Source: Azospirillum sp. OGB3
GTDB taxonomy: Bacteria > Pseudomonadota > Alphaproteobacteria > Azospirillales > Azospirillaceae
Direction of reading: 5' to 3'
Assembly: GCF_014192915.1 (NCBI RefSeq)
Contig: NZ_JACHYN010000009.1
Location: 1 to 64,000, forward strand
Length of the DNA: 64,000 nucleotides
The position numbers were made by a program, and so were the translations under genes. Below, piece by piece: positions 28,306 through 39,320 of the stretch. Every line of letters starts with the position of its first letter. The stretch's first letter is position 1. The notes under the pieces are model-generated. The model did not search any database, was not told the origin of the DNA, and saw only the letters and a program-made list of their open reading frames with translations.

Positions 28306-29622
28306 TCATTCGGCGAGGGTTGGCTCATCCAACGCGTCAACCTCGGCCTCGGCGGAGGTGGCCGGCGCGGTTTCCGGCAGGCCCAGGAACAGGGCGGCCA
28401 GCGCGATCATGGCCATTGCCCCGGCGGTGAGGAACGCGGCGGAATAGCCGAAGCGGTCCACGATCACGCCGGTGACGAAGCCGCTGGTCGCCGCTCCCAC
28501 CCCCTGCATCGTGGCGACCGCTCCGAAGGCGAGGTTGTAGCGTCCGGTGCCGCGCATCAGGTCGGCGATCACCAGCGGCGTCAACGCGGTGAAGATGCCG
28601 GCGCCAACCCCGTCCAGAAGCTGCACGCCGATCAGCCAGGCGCTGTCGTCCGACAGGGTGTAAAGGACCGCCCGCAAGGGCAGGATGGCGAAGCCGACCA
28701 GCAGGATCGGCTTGCGGCCCAGACGGTCCGCCGTCCGCCCGACCAGGACGGCGATGGGCAGCATGACGAGCTGGGCGGCGATGATGCAGGACGACATCAT
28801 GATTGTCGCCCATTCCGGGTGCGCCGCGGCCAGCTTCTGCCCGACCAGCGGCAACAGGGGCGCGTTGGCGAAATGGAACAGCAAGGCGCAACTGCCGAAG
28901 ATCAGCAACGGCCGGCAATGGACCAGGATGCCCATGCCCGACACCGTCTCCCCGCCGCCCGGCCCTTTACCCGTCCCGTCAGCCGCCGACGCCTCAACCC
29001 CGCGTGCGCGGCGCTGGTCGATGGCGGAGGCCGGAATCGACAGGACGGCGAATGACGACAGGACCGCGAACACCGGGACCAGCAGGAAGACCGCCTGCTG
29101 TGAGAACAGCCAGCCGACCAGCCCGGCGAGAGCCGCCACGGCGACGTTGCCCGCGTGGTCGAAGGCGGCGTTGCGCCCCATTCGTCGGGCGAGCAGGCGC
29201 TGCGGGACGAGGCCGAGGGTCAACGCCGCCACCGCCGGACCGAACACATCCCCGACCACCGCGATCAGCGTGTTCGCGATCAGGACCGGCCAAAAGGTGG
29301 GAAACAGGTAGATGCACACCGCCCCGACACCCAGCACGATCAGCGCCAGGACGATGGCCTCGCGCTTGCGGTGCGTGGCGTCGATGGCCGCCCCGATCGG
29401 CGTCTGCACGGCGAGCCCGAGCCAGCCGGCCAGGCTCGTCACCAGACCGACCTCCGACTGGCTCCAATGCTGCTGGGTCACCAGGAAGACGTTCAGATAG
29501 GGGCCAAGCGCCCCCCGCACGTCCGCCAGCAGAAAATTTACGGCGTCCAGCGACGCCGGCCGGAAACTCCGATCGATTTCGCCCGGAGGCGCCGATATCC
29601 GTCCATTGCTGTCAGCAGGCAA
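28306..29622 (-). CDS. Major facilitator superfamily transporter
   Basis: A carrier of about 438 residues with twelve hydrophobic segments. The first loop contains ADVRGALGPYLNVFLV and the loop between helices 2 and 3 reads GAAIDATHRKREA, the MFS signature region. The second half repeats it with VGRTADRLGRKPILLVG. TTG 29622 is preferred because GGAAAGGA lies at proper distance; GTG 29691 would add 23 unusual residues. Family members of this type are described as drug or metabolite exporters, but the substrate is unknown. Confidence 0.85.
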   Translation of the reverse strand: MPADSNGRISAPPGEIDRSFRPASLDAVNFLLADVRGALGPYLNVFLVTQQHWSQSEVGLVTSLAGWLGLAVQTPIGAAIDATHRKREAIVLALIVLGVGAVCIYLFPTFWPVLIANTLIAVVGDVFGPAVAALTLGLVPQRLLARRMGRNAAFDHAGNVAVAALAGLVGWLFSQQAVFLLVPVFAVLSSFAVLSIPASAIDQRRARGVEASAADGTGKGPGGGETVSGMGILVHCRPLLIFGSCALLFHFANAPLLPLVGQKLAAAHPEWATIMMSSCIIAAQLVMLPIAVLVGRTADRLGRKPILLVGFAILPLRAVLYTLSDDSAWLIGVQLLDGVGAGIFTALTPLVIADLMRGTGRYNLAFGAVATMQGVGAATSGFVTGVIVDRFGYSAAFLTAGAMAMIALAALFLGLPETAPATSAEAEVDALDEPTLAE

Positions 29623-29840
29623 CGCGCTGTCCTTTCCAAGGCTCTGGCAAGAGGACCGCGGCCAGACGCAAAGGTTGGGAACAGCGGGCACCGCGAAATG
29701 GCACCACGGAACGGATTGCGCACGATGCCCGTGACGGGACGGTCAGATCACGTCAAGGATTTGAAAAATAAAAGGTTGCCGGAGTCGCCCGTCACCGCAA
29801 CCGAAAACTGCACGCCGAGCGACTTTCGGAGTCTGTGGCG

Positions 29841-30956
29841 TTATTTCGTTTCCACGCGCATGAGATCACCGAGCTTGTCGAGCAGATAGTCCAAATCTTC
29901 CGCCGCCAGATCCTCGTATTGGGTCAGGATGCGCTCGATCACCCGGCGGCGGTGGCGTTCGATGTCGTGCGCCTCGCCGTCGTAGGGGGTTTCCTTGAGC
30001 ACATCCAAGGCGATCCGGCAGGCCGGCAGCAGGGCCGGCGGCTGCTTCGCCTTGTCGTAGATGGACTTCAGGCCCAGCCGCCCGGCATCGTGGATCAGAA
30101 GGCGGGCGTTGGTCAGCGGCACGTTGGCCAGGAAGGACAGGGCCGTCTCGAAGAAGGCGGCGTCGCCCATGCACAATGCCCGCACCATCAGCGACGGGGT
30201 CAGGCGGCCGCTGCGCGACAGTTGCGCGACCAGCCGTTCCAGCGCGCCTTCGTCGTTTTCCCCGGAGAAAAGGGAAACGGTGGCGCGTTCGCGGCTTTGC
30301 AGGATCAGGTCGGCGGCGACCTTGGCCGGAAGGTCGTGGTTGGTCACCAGATGCTGCCGGAGCTTTTCCGAGACCACGGCGACCAGCCGTTCGGCGATGG
30401 TGATCGGCAGACGGGCGCGCTGAACCAGCGGCTCCTGCACGGTTTCGCTGTCGGCGAAGCGCTCGATGACCCGGCCGAGCGTCTGCTCGCCAAGGTCGGC
30501 GCTCTCGTTGGCGACGAGGACCGCCACCGCCCCTTCCGACGCCGTGTCGATCAGCGCGTCGGCGACGCTGGCCGAGAGGTCCGGGCGTTGCGCAATGGCG
30601 GTGTGCTTGGCGTCCGTGCCGGTCCGCACCAGTTCGACGAGGTCGGCGTCGGTCAGCACCGTGGAAACGCTGAGCACCGGGATGGCCACAGCCTCCACGT
30701 CGCGCGCCAGCATCAGCGCGACGTCGCGCGGCAGCGCCGGGTTGGCCTTCAGATTCTCGGCCAGCGACTGGCGCACGCGCACGACGGCGTCGCGCGCCAT
30801 GAAGCGGATGATGTCCTCGGCGAGCCGCCGCTCGCTGTCCGACAGGGTGGTTGCGGAGAACTGCTTGGCGATCTTGACCGCCAGTTCGGAACGGCTGTTC
30901 GGCGACGGGTCCGACAGCAGCCGGGACACGTCGTCCTTGGTGAGTTGGTCGCTCAT
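29841..30956 (-). CDS. DUF2336 family protein
   Basis: A 371-residue soluble helical protein with the DUF2336 pattern: AEDIIRFMARDAVVRVRQSLAENL near residue 45 and HEAT-like repeats of about 35-40 residues (LTDADLVELVRTG, ASEGAVAVLVANESA). The late conserved SLMVRALCMGDAAFFETALS lies near 255. The family is found in alphaproteobacteria and has no assigned function; a protein-interaction scaffold is likely from the repeat fold. ATG 30956 (MSDQLTKDD) was selected over ATG 31010 because a GGAAAGGG site precedes it. Confidence 0.82.
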   Translation of the reverse strand: MSDQLTKDDVSRLLSDPSPNSRSELAVKIAKQFSATTLSDSERRLAEDIIRFMARDAVVRVRQSLAENLKANPALPRDVALMLARDVEAVAIPVLSVSTVLTDADLVELVRTGTDAKHTAIAQRPDLSASVADALIDTASEGAVAVLVANESADLGEQTLGRVIERFADSETVQEPLVQRARLPITIAERLVAVVSEKLRQHLVTNHDLPAKVAADLILQSRERATVSLFSGENDEGALERLVAQLSRSGRLTPSLMVRALCMGDAAFFETALSFLANVPLTNARLLIHDAGRLGLKSIYDKAKQPPALLPACRIALDVLKETPYDGEAHDIERHRRRVIERILTQYEDLAAEDLDYLLDKLGDLMRVETK

Positions 30957-31104
30957 GGGTCGCTGACCCTTTCCTGCCCTGCGTCGCCCCGGTGCCTCGG
31001 ATTCGTGCATCAGCGGGAGCGAATGTATTCAGGTCATGATCGGACCAAAGCATTGAGCCTTTGTTAACGACGATTTCCGGTCACGGGCAAGCCCCGGCCG
31101 CTCC

Positions 31105-33819
<2,715 letters not shown>

Positions 33820-33836
33820 GAAAAAGGGCGTGCCCG

Positions 33837-34709
33837 TTACCCGCGCACCAGCGCGTCGTAGTCCTTCACCAGCGTCTCGCAGACGCGGCCCGGCGTGAAG
33901 CGGTGGTCGCCGATCTGGCCGACCGGGGTCACTTCCGCGGCGGTGCCGGTCAGGAAGACCTCCTGGGTGTTCGACAGTTCATCGGGCTGTATGTGACGCT
34001 CGATCACCTCGATGCCGCGGGCCTTGGCGAGGTCGATCACCGTGCGGCGGGTGATGCCGTCCAGGAAGCAGTCGGGCTTCGGCGTGTGGATCTTGCCGTC
34101 CATCACCAGGAACAGGTTCGCCCCGGTCGCCTCGGCCAGATAACCGCGGTAGTCGAGCATCAGCGCGTCCTGATAGCCCTCGGCTTCGGCTTCATGCTTG
34201 GACAGCGTGCAGATCATGTAGAGACCCGCCGCCTTCGACGCCGTCGGCGCCATGTCCGGGGCCGGGCGGCGCCAGCGGGACCAGGTCAGCTTGATGCCGG
34301 CCATCTTCGCCTCGGGGCTGAAATAGCTCGGCCACTGCCAGACGGCGATGGCCACGTGGATGCGGCTGGCCTGCGCCGCCACGCCCATCATCTCGCTGCC
34401 ACGCCACGCCACCGGGCGGACATAGGCGTCGGTGAAGCCCATCGCCTTCACCGTCTCGTTGGTCGCCGCGTCGATCTCCGCCACCGAATAGGGAAGCTCG
34501 AAGCCCAGGATGCGGGCCGAGGCGGCCAGACGCTCGCTGTGCTCGGTCAGCTTGAACACCGTGCCGTTGTAGACGCGCTCGCCTTCGAACACGCAGCTCG
34601 CGTAATGGAGGCCGTGCGACAGGACGTGCAGATTCGCGTCGCGCCACGGCACCAGCGCGCCGTCGTACCAGATCACGCCGTCGCGGTCGTCGAAGGGAAG
34701 GATGGACAT
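33837..34709 (-). CDS. ilvE: Branched-chain amino acid aminotransferase
   Basis: A 290-residue fold-type IV PLP enzyme transferring the amino group between glutamate and branched-chain 2-oxoacids. Landmarks: HGLHYASCVFEGERVYNG near residue 32, VRPVAWRGSEMMG near 98, the PLP lysine in TASKAAGLYM near 155, LDYRGYLAEATGANLFLV near 185 and FLTGTAAEVTPV near 255. ATG 34709 was chosen (MSILPFDDRDG). It is divergent from a MarR regulator that may control it; a promoter-like sequence lies between the two. Confidence 0.94.
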   Translation of the reverse strand: MSILPFDDRDGVIWYDGALVPWRDANLHVLSHGLHYASCVFEGERVYNGTVFKLTEHSERLAASARILGFELPYSVAEIDAATNETVKAMGFTDAYVRPVAWRGSEMMGVAAQASRIHVAIAVWQWPSYFSPEAKMAGIKLTWSRWRRPAPDMAPTASKAAGLYMICTLSKHEAEAEGYQDALMLDYRGYLAEATGANLFLVMDGKIHTPKPDCFLDGITRRTVIDLAKARGIEVIERHIQPDELSNTQEVFLTGTAAEVTPVGQIGDHRFTPGRVCETLVKDYDALVRG

Positions 34710-34819
34710 GGCGGCTCCCACCTTGGTCTTTGGCCCGTTGCTCGGGACTTGGAATGGAATTGTCGAAAGCCGCGCTTGTCTCGCGGGCTTTGTTCGTTTA
34801 TGTCTGGCTTATTGACCCA

Positions 34820-34848
34820 TTTGTAACGAATCGCACCGATCACGTCAA
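34820..34848 (-). promoter_or_regulatory. Candidate ilvE promoter overlapping the marR start
   Basis: On the minus strand TTGACG (34848-34843) lies 17 bases from TACAAA (34825-34820). The -35 box ends two bases from the marR start codon, so MarR expression and ilvE transcription could interfere, and a MarR site here would affect both genes. Confidence 0.5.
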
Positions 34849-34849
34849 C

Positions 34850-35362
34850 ATGGCTGACATAAAAGCGGGCGTGAACCAGCTTTTCCTGCGCGAAGAGGAA
34901 CTTCGCACGGGCATGGAGCTGCTGTTCTACGCCTATCGGGAGTTCACTGCGGAGCCGGACGAGATCCTGGCGCAGATCGGCTTCGGCCGGGCGCACCACC
35001 GCGTCATCTATTTCGTCGGGCGCTACCCGAAGATCACCGTGTCGGAGCTTCTGGCGATCCTGAAGATCACCAAGCAGAGCCTGTCGCGCGTGCTGGGGGA
35101 ATTGGTCCGGCAGGAATTCATTCTGCAGCAGACGGGCGTGCGGGACCGGCGGCAGCGTCTGCTGGAACTGACCGAAAAGGGCGTGGAGCTGGAACGCCAG
35201 CTCTCCGAGACGCAGCGGCAGCGGATCGCCCGCGCCTACCGCATGGCCGGGGCGGAGGCCGTGGAGGGCTTCCGCAAGGTGATGCTGGGCATGATGGACG
35301 AGGAGGACCGGGTGAAGTTCGCCCCGCCGGTGCCGGCCCGGCTCGCCGCCGTGAAGCGGTAG
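34850..35362 (+). CDS. MarR family regulator (PetP-like)
   Basis: A 170-residue winged-helix regulator. After an N-terminal dimerisation helix (EEELRTGMELLFYAYREF), the DNA-binding part contains SELLAILKITKQSLSRVLGELVRQEFI near residue 65 (helix-turn-helix) and the wing QQTGVRDRRQRLLELTEKG. The sequence resembles PetP of Rhodobacter, encoded beside the response regulator PetR and the bc1 genes. Here an OmpR-type regulator similar to PetR lies 3.2 kb downstream with cspA and a hybrid kinase between. It is divergent from ilvE. The effector is unknown. Confidence 0.85.
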   Translation: MADIKAGVNQLFLREEELRTGMELLFYAYREFTAEPDEILAQIGFGRAHHRVIYFVGRYPKITVSELLAILKITKQSLSRVLGELVRQEFILQQTGVRDRRQRLLELTEKGVELERQLSETQRQRIARAYRMAGAEAVEGFRKVMLGMMDEEDRVKFAPPVPARLAAVKR

Positions 35363-35378
35363 GAACCGGGCCGGAAGA

Positions 35379-35399
35379 AGGGCCGGTCGGCCCGGCCCT
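35379..35399. terminator. Bidirectional stem-loop between convergent genes
   Basis: AGGGCCGG (35379-35386) pairs perfectly with CCGGCCCT (35392-35399) around TCGGC, between the marR stop and the stop of the convergent 85-residue gene. There is no U-tract on either strand. Confidence 0.45.
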
Positions 35400-35402
35400 C
35401 GA

Positions 35403-35660
35403 TCAGCTGTCCTTGGCCGGAACCGTCTCCGGAGAAGCGGCGGGAGCCGCATCCGCCGGCGGCGCGCCGGCGGCGGTGCCGTCCGCCCCTTCCTTGCCCG
35501 CGGCGTTCGCGGCGCCGCGGCGGCGGAAGGACGTGCGCTTGTACACCACGCTGTCCGAAGACCCCGGCGGGCACTGAACGATTTTACCCCCCTTCGCAAG
35601 AAACTCGCGGGTCATGGAGTCGAGATCATTCCGATCCGCGCTGCGGTTATCGGATGCCAT
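35403..35660 (-). CDS. Small basic/Pro-Ala-rich protein with GGK motif
   Basis: An 85-residue hydrophilic protein with an ideal AGGAGG ribosome site before ATG 35660. The N-terminal half has MTREFLAKGGKIVQCPPG and YKRTSFRRRG; the C-terminal half is Ala/Pro/Gly-rich and disordered. The EFLxxGGKI segment resembles the C-terminal region of the RNA-polymerase-binding protein SutA of Pseudomonas, but the similarity is short and judged by eye. It lies next to cspA on the same strand. Confidence 0.65.
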   Translation of the reverse strand: MASDNRSADRNDLDSMTREFLAKGGKIVQCPPGSSDSVVYKRTSFRRRGAANAAGKEGADGTAAGAPPADAAPAASPETVPAKDS

Positions 35661-35788
35661 GCATGCCTCCTGTGATCGTCATCGTGCCCCGTGGCACCAT
35701 CCGGGCGGTCCCGGCGGTCCATGGAGCATGCGTTTCTTTTGTGAAGCGGCTGTTGCAGGATTGGGGGCAACCGGCCCCTGAACGGGCG

Positions 35789-35807
35789 GCCCCGAAAAAA
35801 TCGGGGC
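35789..35807. terminator. Stem-loop after cspA
   Basis: GCCCCGA (35789-35795) pairs with TCGGGGC (35801-35807) around AAAAA, eight bases beyond the cspA stop. The A/T-run lies inside the loop and on the gene-proximal side, so it is not a classic intrinsic terminator but may define the mRNA end. Confidence 0.4.
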
Positions 35808-35814
35808 TAAAAAA

Positions 35815-36021
35815 TCACGCTTCCTTCAGGTTGGCCGCGGCGCTTTTGCCCTTCTTGGGGTCGCGCTGGAGTTCGTAGGACAGCTTCTGGCCTTCATGAA
35901 TGTTGATGCCCGACCGCTCGACAGCGGAGATGTGGACGAACACGTCGGCCGTCCCATCGTCCGGCTGGATGAAGCCGTAGCCCTTGGTGGTGTTGAACCA
36001 TTTCACGGTTCCAGTAGCCAT
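35815..36021 (-). CDS. cspA: Cold-shock family protein
   Basis: A 68-residue single cold-shock domain. The nucleic-acid-binding motifs are intact: RNP1 KGYGFIQP near residue 13 and RNP2 VFVHISAV near 28, after MATGTVKWFN. Such proteins melt RNA structures at low temperature or on growth-phase shifts. ATG 36021 gives the canonical start. A long untranslated region upstream could hold thermoregulatory RNA structure. Confidence 0.95.
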   Translation of the reverse strand: MATGTVKWFNTTKGYGFIQPDDGTADVFVHISAVERSGINIHEGQKLSYELQRDPKKGKSAAANLKEA

Positions 36022-36345
36022 CTGGCAGTTCCTTGAACGAGGTTTCCCATGGCGCTCGTGCCACGGGTTCACATCAAATCACCGAGGGGAAGGACCAGAC
36101 GCAGCGTTCTGCAAGCGGACCGTAGACCCAAAGAAATTCGACTCTTTTCATGTGGGGATCGAAAGGCCGGGATGCAACCCGAGCCCTTCGGCCAAAGCCC
36201 CGCGCACTTGATTCGCCTCACGACTCTTGCCTCGTTCGTCGGCGTCGGCCCTGCCCTTCGGCGGAGTTGTCCCCGGCTTGTTGCTTAGCCCATAGTTTTG
36301 ACGACCCGATTCTTTTGTCTTAGCTGTCTTGAAGGAGCCGGCGGC
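36022..36345. other. Divergent intergenic region of cspA and hybrid kinase (324 bp)
   Basis: No supported gene lies here. The left half is the probable long leader of cspA. At the right, TTGACG (36298-36303) with a weak downstream -10 and GAAGGAG (36331-36337) serve the kinase gene. A short open frame (36049-36288) has no ribosome site and is not called. Confidence 0.5.
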
Positions 36346-38502
36346 ATGCAGCGTGCCCATCTCGTGGCCGCTTTCCTGACCTTTGCCGCCCTGTGTGTCG
36401 GCGTGTCCGCCCTGTCGGTGTCGCGCGACCGCCACGCCACGCTGGAACAGGCCCGCCGCGAGTTCGCCGCGACCGCCCATCTGCTCGACGAGCACGCCAG
36501 CCGCGCCATCGAAGCGGGGGACGCCCAGTTGCGCATCCTGCTCGACGCGCTGGAGCGGTGGGACCGCCGCGACCCCGCGGAAGGGCAGCGCATCCAGGCC
36601 GCGATGAACACCCGCGCGGAACGACTGCCACAGATCGGCGGCGTCTGGGCGCTCGACGCGCAAGGCCGGCTGCTTCTGGACAGCGCGGAACACCCGGCCC
36701 CGCCCCGCGACCTGTCGGGGCGGGATTATGCCAAGGCCCATCTGGGCGCCGCGCCGGGGCCATCCCCGGGCCTCCATGTCGGATCCCATCTGCCCGCCCC
36801 TGGAAGCGACCAGGGACGCTTCACCATCAGCCGTGCCCTGCGCGACGAGGAGGGAGCGCTGCAGGCGATTGCGGTCGTCGGCATTCAGAACACCTATTTC
36901 TCGCAAATGTACGGCGAGGCCGGCTGGGGCGAAGGCGCGCGGCTGGCCCTGTTCACCAGTGGCAAGGAGAAGCTGGCGGAATGGCCGCCGGACAGCGCCG
37001 TCGCCCCGCCCGACGCCGCCTGGCCCCAGCCCTGGGACCCGGCGGGCGGCCCGGCGATCATCGAGGGCACACAAATCACCGCCGCGCGGATGCTGGCCGG
37101 TCTCCCGATCGTGGTGGTCGCGAGCCGCCCACTGGCCGAGGTGCTGGCCCCCTGGCGCGAACGCGCGCTGTGGACCACGGCGGTCAGCGGCGGCATCCTG
37201 ACCGGCGCGACGGTGCTGTTCGTCTTCGCGCTGGCCGGCGCCCGGCGGGAGGAGGCGGTCCGGGCGGAGCTTCTGCGCGCGAACCAGAGCCTGGACGAAC
37301 GCGTCCGCCAGCGCACGGCGGACCTGGAGAAGGCCCTGCGCAGCGCGGAGACGGCCAGCCTCGCCAAGATGAAGGTGCTGGCGACCGTCAGCCACGACCT
37401 GCGCCAACCCCTGCAAGGTCTGGCCGCCTTCCACGAACTGTTGCTGAAGGAGGCCCCGAACCCGACGCTCCAGCAGCTGGGCGCCATGGCGTCGGCGTCG
37501 CTCCAGGCCGGGCAGCGGCTGCTCGACGATCTGCTGACCCTGTCGCGGCTGGAGGCCGGGGTGGTGCCGGTGGAGACCGGCGCCTTCCCGCTCGCCCCGC
37601 TGCTCGACCAGCTTGCCGCCGAGTTGCGGGCGGAGGCCGAGGGCCAGGGCCTGCGGCTGACCGTGATGCCCACCAAGGCTTGGGTGCGCAGCGATCCGGC
37701 GCGGCTTCAGCCGATCCTGCGCAACCTGCTGTCCAACGCCGTCAAATACACGGCGCGCGGCGGGGTGGTGGTCGGGGCGCGGCCGCGCGGCGACGGCCTG
37801 CGGGTGGAGATCTGGGACAGCGGCCAGGGCATCGCCAAGGCGGAGCTGGGCACGATCTGGGAGGAGTTCTACCAGATCGGCAATCCCGCCCGCGACGGGT
37901 CGCGCGGCGCCGGCCTCGGCCTGTCCATCGTCGAGCGCACCGCCCGCCTGCTCGGCCATCCGCTGGAGGTCCGGTCGCGGGTCGGCCGCGGCTCGGTCTT
38001 CGCGGTCACCCTGCCCCGCGTTGCCGTCCCCGCCGTCCCGCCGCCGGTGGCGATGCCTCCATCGATGGAGCCTGCCCCGCGGGCCCACCCCGCCGACACC
38101 TCCAGCCAGCGGCTGTCCGGACGACGGGTTCTGGTGGTCGAGGACGATCCGCTGCAGCGCAGTTCCCTGACCCTGCTGCTGGAGCAGGCCGGAGCGGGGG
38201 TGATGGCGGCGGACAACTTCGATGCCGCCCTCGCCGCCGCCCAGGCGACCCTCCAGGCGCCCTCGGCGATCCTCAGCGATTACCGGCTGCCCGGCGGCAC
38301 CGACGGGCTGAGCGGCATCCAGACCCTGCGCGGGGTGCTGGGACGCGACGTCCCGGCCATCCTGCTGACCGGGGAGCTGTCCGCCGATCTCGTGCGCGCC
38401 GCCAAGGAGGCGGGATGCCTCGTGCTGACCAAGCCCGCAGCACCCAACCGCATCCTGTCCGCCCTGGCGGAGCTGACCGCGGGCGCCGATGCCGCGGCCT
38501 GA
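36346..38502 (+). CDS. Membrane hybrid histidine kinase with periplasmic sensor
   Basis: A 718-residue hybrid kinase. One membrane helix (HLVAAFLTFAALCVGVSAL, residues 5-23) and a second at about 277-298 enclose a periplasmic domain of roughly 250 residues resembling dCache sensors (QLRILLDALERW, GGVWALDAQGRLLLDS). A coiled-coil then precedes HisKA with His350 in VSHDLRQPLQG, HATPase (NLLSNAVKYTARGG, GAGLGLSIVERTARLL) and a receiver with Asp645 in LSDYRLPGG. GAAGGAG precedes ATG 36346. The ligand is unknown. The kinase core and C-terminal receiver resemble those of the MHYT kinase at 18-20 kb. Confidence 0.9.
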   Translation: MQRAHLVAAFLTFAALCVGVSALSVSRDRHATLEQARREFAATAHLLDEHASRAIEAGDAQLRILLDALERWDRRDPAEGQRIQAAMNTRAERLPQIGGVWALDAQGRLLLDSAEHPAPPRDLSGRDYAKAHLGAAPGPSPGLHVGSHLPAPGSDQGRFTISRALRDEEGALQAIAVVGIQNTYFSQMYGEAGWGEGARLALFTSGKEKLAEWPPDSAVAPPDAAWPQPWDPAGGPAIIEGTQITAARMLAGLPIVVVASRPLAEVLAPWRERALWTTAVSGGILTGATVLFVFALAGARREEAVRAELLRANQSLDERVRQRTADLEKALRSAETASLAKMKVLATVSHDLRQPLQGLAAFHELLLKEAPNPTLQQLGAMASASLQAGQRLLDDLLTLSRLEAGVVPVETGAFPLAPLLDQLAAELRAEAEGQGLRLTVMPTKAWVRSDPARLQPILRNLLSNAVKYTARGGVVVGARPRGDGLRVEIWDSGQGIAKAELGTIWEEFYQIGNPARDGSRGAGLGLSIVERTARLLGHPLEVRSRVGRGSVFAVTLPRVAVPAVPPPVAMPPSMEPAPRAHPADTSSQRLSGRRVLVVEDDPLQRSSLTLLLEQAGAGVMAADNFDAALAAAQATLQAPSAILSDYRLPGGTDGLSGIQTLRGVLGRDVPAILLTGELSADLVRAAKEAGCLVLTKPAAPNRILSALAELTAGADAAA

Positions 38503-38591
38503 TGCGGCTCCCGGCGCATGCGGCCCGATGCCCCGTCCGGCCACCGCCGCTTCCCTTGGTGCGCGGCGCACGGTTGCGCTACAGTCGCGGC

Positions 38592-39290
38592 ATGACCGAA
38601 GAAGACCAGCCCCACATCCTGGTCGTCGATGACGACACCCGCCTGCGCGAGCTGCTGCGCAAGTATCTCGCCGGCAACGGCTTCCTGGTGGCCACCGCGA
38701 AGGACGCGGCGGAGGCGCGGGCCAAGCTGGCCGGGCTCGCCTTCGATCTGCTGGTGCTCGACATCATGATGCCGGGCGAGACCGGGCTGGAGCTGACCGA
38801 ATCGCTGCGGCGGGAGCGCGACCTGCCCATCCTGCTGCTGACCGCGCGGGGCGAGCCGGACGACCGCATCGCCGGGCTGGAGGCCGGGGCCGACGACTAC
38901 CTCGCCAAGCCCTTCAACCCGCGCGAACTGCTGCTGCGCATCAACTCGATCCTGCGCCGTCAGGCCAGCCGCCCGGCCGACCCGGTGCCGCCGCAGCCGG
39001 TGAAGCTCGGCCCGATGATCTATCTGCCCGACCGCGACGAGCTGCGGGCGGGCGAGGAGGTGGTCCGGCTGACCACGGCGGAGGCCGGGCTGCTGCGCGT
39101 GCTCGCCGCCTCTCCCGGCACCATCTTCTCGCGCGAGGAGCTGACGGAGCGCAGCAAGGTCGCCGGCAACGCCCGCACCATCGACGTGCAGGTGACCCGT
39201 CTGCGCCGCAAGATCGAACCCGACCCGCGGGAGCCGCGCTACCTCCACACCGTGCGCGGCGAGGGCTATGTGTTGAGGCCGGACCCGTAA
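38592..39290 (+). CDS. OmpR-type response regulator (PetR-like)
   Basis: A 232-residue regulator: receiver (ILVVDDDTRLRELL, Asp57 in LVLDIMMPGETG, Lys in LAKPFNPREL) and a winged-helix DNA-binding domain (LTTAEAGLLRVLAASPG, RTIDVQVTRLRRKIE, YLHTVRGEGYVL). The cognate kinase follows after 30 bases. The sequence resembles PetR/OmpR of alphaproteobacteria. Target genes are not visible. Confidence 0.92.
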   Translation: MTEEDQPHILVVDDDTRLRELLRKYLAGNGFLVATAKDAAEARAKLAGLAFDLLVLDIMMPGETGLELTESLRRERDLPILLLTARGEPDDRIAGLEAGADDYLAKPFNPRELLLRINSILRRQASRPADPVPPQPVKLGPMIYLPDRDELRAGEEVVRLTTAEAGLLRVLAASPGTIFSREELTERSKVAGNARTIDVQVTRLRRKIEPDPREPRYLHTVRGEGYVLRPDP

Positions 39291-39320
39291 CGGGACCGCC
39301 GGAAAGCCAGGACCAGGACC

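Noticed and set aside
36049-36288. Short plus-strand frame of 79 codons in the cspA/kinase intergenic region
   Set aside because: No ribosome site, Arg-rich and without motif; the region more likely holds leaders and promoters.
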